Shown here: piece after piece, positions 17,133 through 25,879 of the stretch
Layout of the letters: each line of letters starts with the position of its first letter
Numbering within the stretch: the first letter of the stretch is position 1
NCBI RefSeq assembly: GCF_000423885.1
Contig: NZ_AUIV01000009.1
Location: 1-64,000 of the forward strand
Direction of reading: 5' to 3'
Length of the DNA stretch: 64,000 nucleotides
Source of the DNA: Thermomonas fusca DSM 15424
GTDB lineage: Bacteria > Pseudomonadota > Gammaproteobacteria > Xanthomonadales > Xanthomonadaceae
The notes under the pieces: model-generated
The model's database searches: none
The model's input: the letters and a program-made list of their open reading frames with translations, nothing else
Told to the model about the DNA's origin: nothing
Program-made: the position numbers and the translations under genes

Positions 17133-18520
17133 GCGGCCTGCGTTTCGTGTTCGCGGCGCTGGCCGCATTCGCGTTCGGCTGCGCCGGCGCCGGTGAAATC
17201 AAGCTTCCCGATTACCAGATCGTGCAGCTGGACAACGGCGCCACGTTGCTGCTCACCCCGCGCAAGGACGTGCCGATGGTGGCCGCCACCGTGCTGGTGC
17301 GCGGCGGCGCGCTGGCCGATCCGGCCGGCAAGGAGGGCACCGCCGACCTGCTCGCGGAGATGCTGTCCAAGGGCGCGGGCAGCCGCGATGCGCTGGCCTT
17401 CGCGCAGGCGGTGGATGGCGCCGGCGGCAACCTCGGCTTCGGCAGTTCCAGCGAGGCGCTCACCGCCAACGCGCAGTTCCTGTCGAAGGACACCGGGCTC
17501 ATGCTGTCGCTGCTGGCCGATGCGCTGCTGCGTCCGGCGATGGCGCCGGCCGAGTTCGACAAGCTGCGCAAGCGCGCCATCGACGGGATCGCGACGGCCA
17601 AGGATTCCGACCCGCGTCAGCTGATCGGCCTGTACGCCAGCGGCTGGCTGTTCCGCGGCCATCCCTACGGCCGTCCCGCCGGTGGCGACGAAACCAGCCT
17701 GGCCACCATCACCCTCGACGACCTGCAGGCGTTCCGCCGCCAGCAGATGGGCGGCGACCGGCTGATCGTCTCCATCGCCGGCGACTTCGATCCCGCCGCC
17801 GTCATCGCGCAGGTGAAGCAGGCGTTCGGCGGCTGGACCAAGGCCGAAGGGGCGCTGCCGCAGGTGGCGGCGAAGGCGAAGGAAAGCGGCCGCCGCGTGC
17901 TGCTGGTGGACAAGCCGGGCGCCACTCAGACCTATTTCTCGCTGGGCAACGTCGGCAGCCAGCGCAGCGACCCCGCCCGCGCCGCGCAGGATCTGGTGCA
18001 GACCGCGTTCGGCGGGCGCTTCACCTCCATGCTCAACACCGAGTTGCGGGTGAAGTCCGGGCTGACCTACGGCGCCAGCGCACTGCTGCCGCGCCCGCGC
18101 CAGCCGGGTGCCGCGCAGATCACCAGCTTCACCAAGACCGACTCGACCAAGGCCGCGATCGACCTGGCCATCGCCACCCTCGACCGCCTGCACAAGGACG
18201 GGCTGGACGCCGCCACCCTGCAGTCGGCGCGAAACTACATCGCCGGGCAATTCGCCCCGAGCATGGAAACCGCGCCGCAGCTGGCGAGTGCGATCGCCTG
18301 GCTGGCCCTGTACGGCGACGGCCGCGACTACATCGACGGCTACCTCGGCCAGGTCGCGTCCGCCACCCCGGAGCAGGTGGCCGCCGCCCGCGCGGTGTTC
18401 CCGGCAAGCCCGGACCTGGTGATCGTGGCGATCGGCGATGCGGCGAAGATCCGCACGGTGATGCAGGGTTACGGCCCGGTCACCGAGATGAAGCTGACCG
18501 ATCCGCGCTTCTCACCCTGA
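17129..18520 (+). CDS. M16 peptidase-like partner subunit lacking the zinc motif
   Basis: A 463-residue exported M16-family protein in which the HxxEH motif is missing (GTADLLAEML at the equivalent place). The C-terminal half keeps the RVKSGLTYGA motif whose Arg/Tyr pair contributes to substrate binding in M16B heterodimers. Length and overlap with the upstream active subunit support a two-chain enzyme. A signal peptide (FVFAALAAFAFGCAGA) sends it to the periplasm. A strong terminator follows at 18590. Confidence 0.9.
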   Translation: MSGLRFVFAALAAFAFGCAGAGEIKLPDYQIVQLDNGATLLLTPRKDVPMVAATVLVRGGALADPAGKEGTADLLAEMLSKGAGSRDALAFAQAVDGAGGNLGFGSSSEALTANAQFLSKDTGLMLSLLADALLRPAMAPAEFDKLRKRAIDGIATAKDSDPRQLIGLYASGWLFRGHPYGRPAGGDETSLATITLDDLQAFRRQQMGGDRLIVSIAGDFDPAAVIAQVKQAFGGWTKAEGALPQVAAKAKESGRRVLLVDKPGATQTYFSLGNVGSQRSDPARAAQDLVQTAFGGRFTSMLNTELRVKSGLTYGASALLPRPRQPGAAQITSFTKTDSTKAAIDLAIATLDRLHKDGLDAATLQSARNYIAGQFAPSMETAPQLASAIAWLALYGDGRDYIDGYLGQVASATPEQVAAARAVFPASPDLVIVAIGDAAKIRTVMQGYGPVTEMKLTDPRFSP

Positions 18521-18589
18521 ACGCGGGGCGGTGCCGGCGGCCATGACCTCCGGCACCCTCCCGCGCGCCGGGCAGCCGATACAGTCCGA

Positions 18590-18618
18590 AGACGCGGCCA
18601 GGTGCCGCGTCTTTTTTT
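18590..18618 (+). terminator. Terminator after the M16 peptidase pair
   Basis: Nine-base arms AGACGCGGC (18590-18598) and GCCGCGTCT (18604-18612) with a five-base loop, followed by seven T (18612-18618). It is a textbook intrinsic terminator and separates the M16 pair from the M13 peptidase gene. Confidence 0.85.
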
Positions 18619-18646
18619 CTTTCCTGCCTCGCCGGAGCCGCCTGCC

Positions 18647-20746
18647 GTGAACACCCCGAAGTCCCTGCTGCTCTCCCTCGCCATCGCCGCGGCGCTGGGC
18701 GCCTGCCAGAAGCCGGCCGAACCGGCCGCCAGCGCCGGCGCGGGCGACGCCAAGGCCGATCCGGCCGCCTACACGCTGGACGAATCCAAGCTGCCGCCGG
18801 TCAACCGCTTCCTGCCCGGCGATCTTGATCCGGCGAAGAACGCCTGCGCCGACTTCGGCGGCTACGTCAACGGCAAGTGGCTGGCCGCCAACGCGATTCC
18901 AAGCGACCGCACCAGCTGGGGCGCGTTCGAAATGCTCGATGAGCGTTCGCAGGCGGTGCAGCGGCAGCTGGCCGAGCAGGCCGCGGCCAGGGCCAACGCC
19001 AGCGGCATCGACAAGATCGTCGGCGATTTCTGGGCCACCGGCATGGATGCGGCGAAGATCAACGCGCAGGGCATTGCGCCGCTGCAGTCGCGGCTGGACG
19101 CGATTGCAGCGCTCGACAGCCAGGACAAGATCGCCGACTACCTGCGCAGCAGCGCGGCCAAGGGCGAGAACCTGCTGTTCGGCTTCGCCCCGGAAGCGGA
19201 CTTCAACGACCCGTCGATGAACATCGCCTACGCCGCGCAGGGCGGCTTGGGCCTGCCGGACCGCGGCTATTACTTCGACAAGGACAAGGCCGACAAGCTG
19301 GCTGCCTACCAGGCCCACGTCGCCAAGGTGCTGGAGCTTTCCGGCGTCGAGGCGGCCGATGCCGCCGCCCAGGCCAAGGACGTGGTGGCCTTCGAGACCC
19401 GGCTGGCCAAGGTGTCCAAGTCCAGCGAGGAGATGTCGCGCGACGTCTCGCTGTACTACAACCCGGTCAGCCCGGCCGACGCCGACAAGCTGACCCCCAA
19501 CTTCCCGTGGACGAAGTTCTTCGAAGCGCAGGGCATCGCGGCGCCGAAGATGTTCTCGCTGGCCATCCCGGCCTTCCACCAGGAAGTCAGCCGGATGCTG
19601 GCCGAGGTGCCGGCTGCGCAGTGGCAGAACTACCTGCGCTTCCATACCGTGGATGGTGCCTCGCCGTACCTGTCCGATGCGTTCGCCAACGAACACTTCA
19701 ATTTCTACGGCAAGGCCATGCGCGGCCAGCAGGAGATCAAGGAGCGCGGCAAGCGCGTCCTGGACACGCTCAATGACAGCGCGGGCGAGGCGCTGGGGCA
19801 GATCTACGTCAAGGTCGCGTTCTCGCCGGAAGCCAAGGCACGCATGCAGGAACTGGTGAAGAACCTGTCGGAGGCGCTCAAGGTGCGCATCGGCGGGTTG
19901 GCGTGGATGAGCGATGCCACCAAGGCCAAGGCGATGGAAAAGTGGGCCAGCTTCACGCCCAAGATCGGCTACCCGGACAAGTGGCGCGACTGGAGCGGGC
20001 TGGCCACCGGCCGCGACAGCTACATCGGCAACGTGCTGGCCGCCAACGCGTTCAACTACCAGTGGATGCTGGGCAAGATCGGCAAGCCGGTGGACCGGAC
20101 CGAGTGGGGCATGAGCCCGCAGACGGTCAACGCCTATTACAACCCGCTGCAGAACGAGATCGTGTTCCCGGCCGCCATCCTGCAGCCGCCGTTCTTCGAC
20201 GCAGCTGCCGACGACGCCCTGAACTACGGCGGCATCGGCGCGGTGATCGGCCACGAGATGACCCACGGCTACGACGACCAGGGCAGCCGCTTCGGCGCCA
20301 CCGGCAAGTTCGAGAACTGGTGGAGCCCGGCGGATGCCAAGGGCTTCTCCGGCCGCACCGACAAGTTGATCGCGCAGTTCAACGGCTACGAGGCCGGCCC
20401 CGGCCAGCACGTCAACGGCAAGCTGACCCTGGGCGAGAACATCGCCGACCTGGGCGGCCTGGCCACCGCCTACGACGCCATGCGCAAGGCCACCGAAGGC
20501 AAGGACGACCCGAAGGCCGACGGCCTCAGCCGCGACCAGCGCTTCTTCCTGAACTGGGGCACGGTGTGGCGCCGCAACTTCACCCCGGAAGAGCTGAAGG
20601 TGCGGCTGACCACCGATCCGCATGCGCCGGCCAACTTCCGCGCCATCGGTGCGCCGTCCAACCTGCCGGCCTTCGCCAGTGCGTTCGGCTGCAAGGCCGG
20701 CGATGCGATGGTGCGCGCGGACGGCCAGCAGGTGGTGATCTGGTAG
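18647..20746 (+). CDS. M13 (neprilysin-like) metallopeptidase lipoprotein
   Basis: A 699-residue peptidase starting at GTG 18647 with GGAG nine bases upstream. The N-terminus is a lipoprotein signal (LLLSLAIAAALGAC), so it should be membrane-anchored in the periplasm or surface. The M13 N-terminal domain is followed by H536EMTH540 and Glu597 in GENIADLGG, the three zinc ligands, and the C-terminal CKAGD typical of the family. Neprilysin-like enzymes cleave oligopeptides. It stands after the M16 pair, giving a cluster of envelope peptidases. Confidence 0.94.
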   Translation: MNTPKSLLLSLAIAAALGACQKPAEPAASAGAGDAKADPAAYTLDESKLPPVNRFLPGDLDPAKNACADFGGYVNGKWLAANAIPSDRTSWGAFEMLDERSQAVQRQLAEQAAARANASGIDKIVGDFWATGMDAAKINAQGIAPLQSRLDAIAALDSQDKIADYLRSSAAKGENLLFGFAPEADFNDPSMNIAYAAQGGLGLPDRGYYFDKDKADKLAAYQAHVAKVLELSGVEAADAAAQAKDVVAFETRLAKVSKSSEEMSRDVSLYYNPVSPADADKLTPNFPWTKFFEAQGIAAPKMFSLAIPAFHQEVSRMLAEVPAAQWQNYLRFHTVDGASPYLSDAFANEHFNFYGKAMRGQQEIKERGKRVLDTLNDSAGEALGQIYVKVAFSPEAKARMQELVKNLSEALKVRIGGLAWMSDATKAKAMEKWASFTPKIGYPDKWRDWSGLATGRDSYIGNVLAANAFNYQWMLGKIGKPVDRTEWGMSPQTVNAYYNPLQNEIVFPAAILQPPFFDAAADDALNYGGIGAVIGHEMTHGYDDQGSRFGATGKFENWWSPADAKGFSGRTDKLIAQFNGYEAGPGQHVNGKLTLGENIADLGGLATAYDAMRKATEGKDDPKADGLSRDQRFFLNWGTVWRRNFTPEELKVRLTTDPHAPANFRAIGAPSNLPAFASAFGCKAGDAMVRADGQQVVIW

Positions 20747-20774
20747 CGCCTGGCGGCGCGCCATAGCCGATACA

Positions 20775-20805
20775 TCCCGCCGGAATGCGGATGCATCCGG
20801 CGGGA
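20775..20805 (+). terminator. Hairpin downstream of the M13 peptidase gene
   Basis: Ten-base arms TCCCGCCGGA and TCCGGCGGGA with an 11-base loop lie about 30 bases after the stop. No T-run follows, so it is an mRNA-stabilising hairpin or imperfect terminator. Confidence 0.4.
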
Positions 20806-20884
20806 CCGCCGGCTGGGCGGGACGCTGCGCGGGTGGTAGTGTCGCGCGCCAATACCATTGAACCCACTGCGGGCGGAGAACGGC

Positions 20885-22531
20885 GTGACGGATTTGCTGC
20901 GGAACATGCGCCTGCGCACCGGCGGCGATGGCCCCTGGTGGCGACCGCGCGTGTCCACGGAAGCGCTGGCCGTGCTGGCCAGCGCCTGGTTCGTGCTGGT
21001 CCTCAACGGTCCGCTGTGGCAGGCCGTGCAGGCCGGTAGCGGTTCCCTGCGGGTGCTGCTGTCGCTGGGCGTGGCGGTGTTCGCGCTGCAGGCGCTGCTG
21101 TTCGGGCTGCTGTGCTGGGGTAGGCTGGCGCGGCCGCTGTTGGCCCTGCTGCTGGTGGTGAGCGCGTTCGCCCACTGGTACATGACCCGCTACGCGGTGG
21201 TGCTGGATCCGGACATGATCCGCAATGTCCTGTACACCGACATGGCCGAAAGCCGCGAGCTGGTGTCGGTGCGGATGCTGCTGCACGCGCTGCTGCTGGG
21301 CGTGCTGCCCGCGGTGCTGGTGCTGCTGACCCGGCGGCCGGTGCAGGGCAGCTGGCGCCGCGCGCTGCTGCGCCGGGCGGGCTTCGTGCTGGCGATGGCG
21401 CTGCTGGCCGCGGGCGCGCTGGGGGTGTCCTCGCAGGGCGTGTTCTCGCTGATGCGTAGCGATCCGGCACTGCGCTACAAGATCACCCCGGGGAACTACA
21501 TCGTTTCGCTGGTGCGGGTGTTGAAGCCCTCGAAGGCGAGGGGGCCGGTGCAGGTGGTCGGCGCCGATGCGCACCGGCCGCCCGCGGCGCTGGCACGCAG
21601 GCCACGGCTGCTGGTGCTGGTGGTGGGCGAGACCGTGCGCGGCGACCACTGGGGCCTGAACGGCTACGCCCGCCAGACCACCCCGGAGCTGGCCGCGCGC
21701 GGCGTGATCAATTTCCCCGACGTCACCGCCTGCGGCACCAGCACCGAGGTGTCGCTGCCCTGCATGTTTTCGCCATTCGGACGCGAACGCTACGACCGCG
21801 ATGCCATCCGCGGCCACGAATCGCTGCTCGACGTCGCCGCCCGCGCCGGCGTGGGCGTGCTCTGGCGCGACAACCAGTCGGGTTGCAAGGGGATCTGCGT
21901 CCGCCAGCGCTCGGAGACCATGGGCCCTGCCGATGTCGCCACGCTGTGCGCGGACGGGCGCTGTTTCGACGAGATCCTGCTGTCCGGCCTGCAGGCCCGG
22001 ATCGATGCCGTCCCGGGCGATGCACTGATCGTGCTGCACATGCTGGGCAACCACGGCCCGAACTACTTCGAACGCTATCCGCCGAAGTTCGAACGCTGGA
22101 CGCCGGTCTGCCGCACCGCAGAGCTGGGGCGCTGCACCCAGCAGGAAATCATCAATGCCTACGACAACGCGATCCTCTATTCGGATGCGGTGCTTGGCCA
22201 GCTGATCGACCTGCTGGCGCAACAGCAGGGCCACGACGCGGCGATGCTGTACCTGTCCGACCACGGCGAATCGCTGGGCGAATACGGGCTGTTCCTGCAC
22301 GGCGCGCCTTACTCGATCGCGCCCAAGCCGCAGCTGCATGTGCCGATGACGCTGTGGATGTCGCCCGGTTTTGTCGCCGGCGAGCGGCTTGACGCGGCCT
22401 GCCTGCGCGAGGCGGCGAAGCGTCCGGCCAGCCACGACCACCTGTTCTCGACCGTGCTGGGGGTGTTCGACGTGCAGACGTCGGTGTACCGCCGCCAGCG
22501 CGACCTGCTGGCCGATTGCCGGGCGCGCTGA
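20885..22531 (+). CDS. eptA: EptA-like phosphoethanolamine-lipid A transferase
   Basis: A 548-residue inner-membrane enzyme: N-terminal transmembrane helices (about residues 20-200) and a periplasmic sulfatase-fold domain. The catalytic nucleophile is Thr285 in ACGTSTEVSLPCMFS; metal ligands sit in VVGETVRGDH and LSDHGESLGE. It transfers phosphoethanolamine from phosphatidylethanolamine to lipid A phosphates, lowering the negative charge and the affinity for polymyxin-like peptides. GTG 20885 with GGAG seven bases upstream is preferred over TTG 20858. No two-component system is adjacent, so regulation is unclear. Confidence 0.92.
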   Translation: MTDLLRNMRLRTGGDGPWWRPRVSTEALAVLASAWFVLVLNGPLWQAVQAGSGSLRVLLSLGVAVFALQALLFGLLCWGRLARPLLALLLVVSAFAHWYMTRYAVVLDPDMIRNVLYTDMAESRELVSVRMLLHALLLGVLPAVLVLLTRRPVQGSWRRALLRRAGFVLAMALLAAGALGVSSQGVFSLMRSDPALRYKITPGNYIVSLVRVLKPSKARGPVQVVGADAHRPPAALARRPRLLVLVVGETVRGDHWGLNGYARQTTPELAARGVINFPDVTACGTSTEVSLPCMFSPFGRERYDRDAIRGHESLLDVAARAGVGVLWRDNQSGCKGICVRQRSETMGPADVATLCADGRCFDEILLSGLQARIDAVPGDALIVLHMLGNHGPNYFERYPPKFERWTPVCRTAELGRCTQQEIINAYDNAILYSDAVLGQLIDLLAQQQGHDAAMLYLSDHGESLGEYGLFLHGAPYSIAPKPQLHVPMTLWMSPGFVAGERLDAACLREAAKRPASHDHLFSTVLGVFDVQTSVYRRQRDLLADCRAR

Positions 22532-22879
22532 GGCGCGCTTCAAGCAACACGCCGGCTTGCCGCTGACATGCGGCAAAGGGCGGATCTGGCCACGCGGCCA
22601 TCCGCCTGATGCTGCCGTCGCGGCGTTCGATCCGGCCGCAGCGGTGAACCGTTGGAACAGTGCCGGGGCCTGCTGTCGCCAAGGCTCGCACGTGCCGGCC
22701 AGAGCCGGGTTGGGGGCCGGCCGCAACCGTGATCGCCATCGCTGTTCAGGCGGATGGCGCTCAACTCCGCAGGTCGGGCGCCGTTATCCGGGGCGAGGCC
22801 ATACGGCTGCGTCTGGATAACGGATGCGGCCGGGTCGATGTGACCGAACCTCCCCCACAGCCAGAACAAGGGCATGCCC
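22532..22879. other. Non-coding gap before the porin gene
   Basis: A 348-base stretch between eptA and the porin. No reading frame with coding character, no repeat and no clear terminator was found. The 3' part should hold the porin promoter; no convincing Pho box was seen although the downstream pair suggests phosphate. AAGGG just upstream of 22880 is the porin ribosome-binding site. Confidence 0.5.
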
Positions 22880-24064
22880 ATGCAACTCAAAAAACAATGG
22901 ATCGCACTGGCGATCGGCCTTGCGCTCGCGCAGGGCGTACAGGCGCAGGATGGCGACGACCGCTTCAAGCTGAGCGGCTTCGGCACGCTGGGCGTCGCCC
23001 ATTCCAGCGAAGACAAGGCCGACGTGACCTCGGACTTCCAGACCGACCGCGGCGTCGGTGCCAGCGATGCCACTTCCGGCAGGCTGGACTCGCGGGTCGG
23101 CGTGCAGTTCAACGCCAACTTCACTGACAACTTCACCGGCGTGGTGCAGGCCGTCAGCGAGTACGCGGTGACCAAGTCGTACCGCCCGGAGATCACCCTG
23201 GCGCACGTCAAGTACCGCTTCTCGTCCGCTTTCAGCGCCCGCCTCGGACGCATTTCGGCGCCGCTGTACATGCTGTCCGAGTACCAGCGCGTCGGCTATG
23301 CGATGCCGTGGGCGCGCCCGCCGCAGGAGGTCTACAACTACCTGCTGCCGATGGATGGCATCGAAGGGCAGTACAACATCAGCGCCGGCGACGCGGTCAT
23401 CGGCATCCAGGGCTTCTACGGCCGCATCGATTCCGAGAAGGCCAAAGTCAACGCCATGCGCGGCGTGGCCGTGACGGTGGACAAGGGCGCGTCCAGCTTC
23501 CGCGCCAGCCACATCCTCGGGCGCGTGCAGTACATCACCGATGACATCGACGCGCTGTTCGACACCTATCGCAACCTGCCGATCCCGGCGCTGGCGGCGA
23601 TGGCCACGCGGCTCGACCCGCGCGACGTGGACGGCAGCTTCAGCGGCATCGGCTACAGCTACGATCCGGGCGACTGGTTCCTGCGCAGCGAGGTCATCCG
23701 CGCCGACTACGCGCCGTCGATCAGCGGCAAGACCACCTCGGGCTACGCCAGCGTGGGCTATCGCCATGGCAGCCTGACGCCGTCGCTGACGGTGGCGCAC
23801 GTGGACGTGCGCGGGCAGGAAATGCCGGGCGCGCTCGACCCGTTCGGCCTGCTCAACGGCGCCGTCGCCAGCAACAACGCCAACCGCCACAGCTACTCGG
23901 CGGCGCTGCGTTGGGACGTGCGCGACAACGTCGCCGTCAAGTTCCAGGCCAGCCGCGTCCAGAACCATTCCGGTTCGTTCGGCAGCCTGGACAACATCCA
24001 GCCGGGTTTCCAGCCGGGCCGCGGTTACAGCCTGCTGTCGGCCTCCGTCGACTTCGTCTTCTGA
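22880..24064 (+). CDS. Outer-membrane porin
   Basis: A 394-residue protein with signal peptide (WIALAIGLALAQGVQA, then Q) and beta-barrel sequence throughout (alternating polar/hydrophobic strands), ending in SVDFVF with a terminal Phe. It starts like gammaproteobacterial porins (RFKLSGFGTLGVAHSS). ATG 22880 gives an eight-base spacing to AAGGG; an ATG two codons earlier is too close. It is followed nine bases later by a small phosphate-binding-like protein, a pairing seen elsewhere in Proteobacteria. The substrate is probably a small anion, by context only. Confidence 0.88.
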   Translation: MQLKKQWIALAIGLALAQGVQAQDGDDRFKLSGFGTLGVAHSSEDKADVTSDFQTDRGVGASDATSGRLDSRVGVQFNANFTDNFTGVVQAVSEYAVTKSYRPEITLAHVKYRFSSAFSARLGRISAPLYMLSEYQRVGYAMPWARPPQEVYNYLLPMDGIEGQYNISAGDAVIGIQGFYGRIDSEKAKVNAMRGVAVTVDKGASSFRASHILGRVQYITDDIDALFDTYRNLPIPALAAMATRLDPRDVDGSFSGIGYSYDPGDWFLRSEVIRADYAPSISGKTTSGYASVGYRHGSLTPSLTVAHVDVRGQEMPGALDPFGLLNGAVASNNANRHSYSAALRWDVRDNVAVKFQASRVQNHSGSFGSLDNIQPGFQPGRGYSLLSASVDFVF

Positions 24065-24073
24065 GGTGAACCC

Positions 24074-24502
24074 ATGAATCTTCCTTTCAAGCGGCGCATG
24101 GCCCTGCTGGCCGTCCTGTTGTCGGTCACCTCGGTGGCGCAGGCCGGCGTGGTGGTGGTGATGTCGTCGAAAAGCGATGTGTCCTCGCTGAGCAAGGCGC
24201 AGGTGGCGCAGATCTTCATGGCCAAGACCGACGCCCTGCCCAACGGACGGGTGGCCAAGCCGATCGACCAAGCGGAAGGCGCGGCCGTGCGCAACGAGTT
24301 CTACGACAAGGTGGCCGACAAGTCCGCCGCGCAGATGAAGGCGTACTGGTCGCAGCTCACCTTCACCGGCAAGGCGCAGCCGCCGCGCAAGGTGTCGGGC
24401 GATGCGGCGGTCAAGGCAGCGCTGGGCGACAATCCGGCGGCGGTGGGCTACATCAGCGATGCCGCCGTGGACGGCAGCGTCAAGGTCGTGTTCAAGCCCT
24501 GA
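24074..24502 (+). CDS. Small PstS-like periplasmic substrate-binding protein
   Basis: A 142-residue exported protein with signal peptide (ALLAVLLSVTSVAQA). It matches the shortened PstS-like proteins annotated as phosphate ABC transporter substrate-binding proteins, with IFMAKTDALPNG and NPAAVGYISD motifs. It is less than half the length of a true PstS and no ABC transporter genes are adjacent, so transport is unlikely to be classical. It is probably co-transcribed with the porin upstream and terminated at 24533. Confidence 0.82.
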   Translation: MNLPFKRRMALLAVLLSVTSVAQAGVVVVMSSKSDVSSLSKAQVAQIFMAKTDALPNGRVAKPIDQAEGAAVRNEFYDKVADKSAAQMKAYWSQLTFTGKAQPPRKVSGDAAVKAALGDNPAAVGYISDAAVDGSVKVVFKP

Positions 24503-24532
24503 TCCCGACGGGATCCACCGGGCATGCCGAAG

Positions 24533-24563
24533 CCCGCGTCGCGCCATGCGACGCGGGTTTTTT
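24533..24563 (+). terminator. Terminator after porin/phosphate-binding-like pair
   Basis: Ten-base perfect arms CCCGCGTCGC (24533-24542) and GCGACGCGGG (24548-24557) with a GCCAT loop and six T. Its T-tract touches the stop codon of the convergent sufS gene. Confidence 0.88.
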
Positions 24564-25879
24564 CATGCCAGCAGGCGCTTCACCTTGCGCAGCGCCGCGA
24601 CGAACGCATCGATTTCCTCGTGCGTGTTGTAGAACGCAAGCGAAGCGCGGCAGGTGGTGCCCACGCCCAGCCACTGCAGCAGCGGGTGCGCGCAGTGCTG
24701 GCCGCTGCGCACCGCCACGCCCTCGAGATCAAGCAGGGTGGCAAGGTCGTGCGAATGCGTGCCCGCGATCGCGAAGCTGATGACTGCAGCCTTGTGCGGC
24801 GCGGTGCCATACAGGCGCAGGCCGTCGATCTTCAGCATTTCTTCGGTGGCATGCGCCAGCAGGGCCTGTTCGCGCGCGGCGATATTGGCCATGCCGATGC
24901 CGGCCAGATAGTCGCAGGCTGCGCCGAGCCCGACATGGCCGGCGATGTTCGGCGTACCCGCCTCGAATTTGTGCGGGCCTTCATTGAACACGGTGCCGTC
25001 GAAGCGCACCTCCTTGATCATCTCGCCGCCGCCCAGGAACGGTGGCATTGCACTGATGTGCTCGCGCCGCGCCCACAGCGCGCCGGTGCCGGTGGGGCCG
25101 CTCATCTTGTGGCCGGTGACGGCGTAGAAGTCGCAGCCGATGGCGGCGATGTCCACCGGCATGTGCGGTGCGGCCTGCGAGCCGTCGATGACGGTGACGA
25201 TGCCGCGCTTGCGCGCTTCACGGCAGATCCCGGTCACCGGATTGATGGTGCCGAGCACGTTGCTGACGTGGGCCAGCGCCAGCAGCTTCACGTCCGGCGT
25301 CATCGCCGCATGCAGCGCATCAAGATCCAGGCTGCCGTCCGGCTGCAGCTCCGCCACCTTGATGGTGGCGCCGGTGCGCTGGGCGATGAGCTGCCACGGC
25401 ACGATGTTGGCGTGATGCTCCATGCGGGTGACGAGGATGGCATCGCCGGCCTTGAGCCGCGGCAGGCCCCAGGAATACGCCACCAGGTTGATGGCGAAAG
25501 TGGTGCCGCTGCACAGGATCAGCTCGTCGGTGCGCACGTTGAGAAAGCGCGCCAGCTTGTTGCGTGCGCCTTCATAGGCCTCGGTGGCCTCACTGCCGAG
25601 TGCGTGCACCGCGCGGCTGACGTTGGCGTTGTGGCGGCGGTAGAAGTCGTCGGTGGCGGCGATCACCGCCTCGGGCTTCTGCCCGGTGTTGGCGGCATCG
25701 AAATAGACCAGCGGCTTGCCGTGCACCTGCCGCTGCAGCAGCGGGAAGTCGCCGCGCACCGCCGCCCAGTCGATGGGCCTGTCTCCCTCCCCTGCGTGCA
25801 GGGGAGCGTCAGACACAGCCCCCTCCCCAGCTTGCAGGGGAGGGTTGGGGAGGGGTTGCTTTTCGCCGTTCACGTTCAC
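24563..25879 (-). CDS. sufS: Cysteine desulfurase SufS
   Basis: A 438-residue PLP enzyme that takes sulfur from cysteine for Fe-S cluster assembly. The PLP lysine is in AVTGHKMSGPTG and the persulfide Cys in SGQHCAHP near the C-terminus. The usual start of the fold is YLDNAAT; here it reads YFDAANTGQKP. GTG 25879 overlaps the sufD stop (GTGA). About 30 N-terminal residues (with LPNPPLQAGEG and APLHAGEGD) are encoded by palindromic repeat DNA and are absent from normal SufS, which begins near DWAAVRGDFPLL. Last gene of the suf operon; no sufE or sufU is seen here. Confidence 0.95.
   Translation of the reverse strand: MNVNGEKQPLPNPPLQAGEGAVSDAPLHAGEGDRPIDWAAVRGDFPLLQRQVHGKPLVYFDAANTGQKPEAVIAATDDFYRRHNANVSRAVHALGSEATEAYEGARNKLARFLNVRTDELILCSGTTFAINLVAYSWGLPRLKAGDAILVTRMEHHANIVPWQLIAQRTGATIKVAELQPDGSLDLDALHAAMTPDVKLLALAHVSNVLGTINPVTGICREARKRGIVTVIDGSQAAPHMPVDIAAIGCDFYAVTGHKMSGPTGTGALWARREHISAMPPFLGGGEMIKEVRFDGTVFNEGPHKFEAGTPNIAGHVGLGAACDYLAGIGMANIAAREQALLAHATEEMLKIDGLRLYGTAPHKAAVISFAIAGTHSHDLATLLDLEGVAVRSGQHCAHPLLQWLGVGTTCRASLAFYNTHEEIDAFVAALRKVKRLLA
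25787..25855. repeat. REP-like palindromes inside the 5' end of sufS
   Basis: Two hairpins: CTCCCCTGC/GCAGGGGAG (25787-25795, 25798-25806) and CCCTCCCC/GGGGAGGG (25821-25828, 25837-25844). TGCAGGGGAG occurs in both, and GGGGAGGGG follows at 25847. They resemble the extragenic palindromes widespread in Xanthomonadaceae, but here they are translated in frame. Confidence 0.7.

Noticed and set aside
18512..22726. A 1404-codon open frame on the minus strand
   Set aside because: It is antisense to the M13 peptidase and eptA genes, and its translation is low-complexity.
22532..22879. A possible small gene or RNA before the porin
   Set aside because: Frames there lack coding character and no stable structured RNA or terminator was recognisable by eye.
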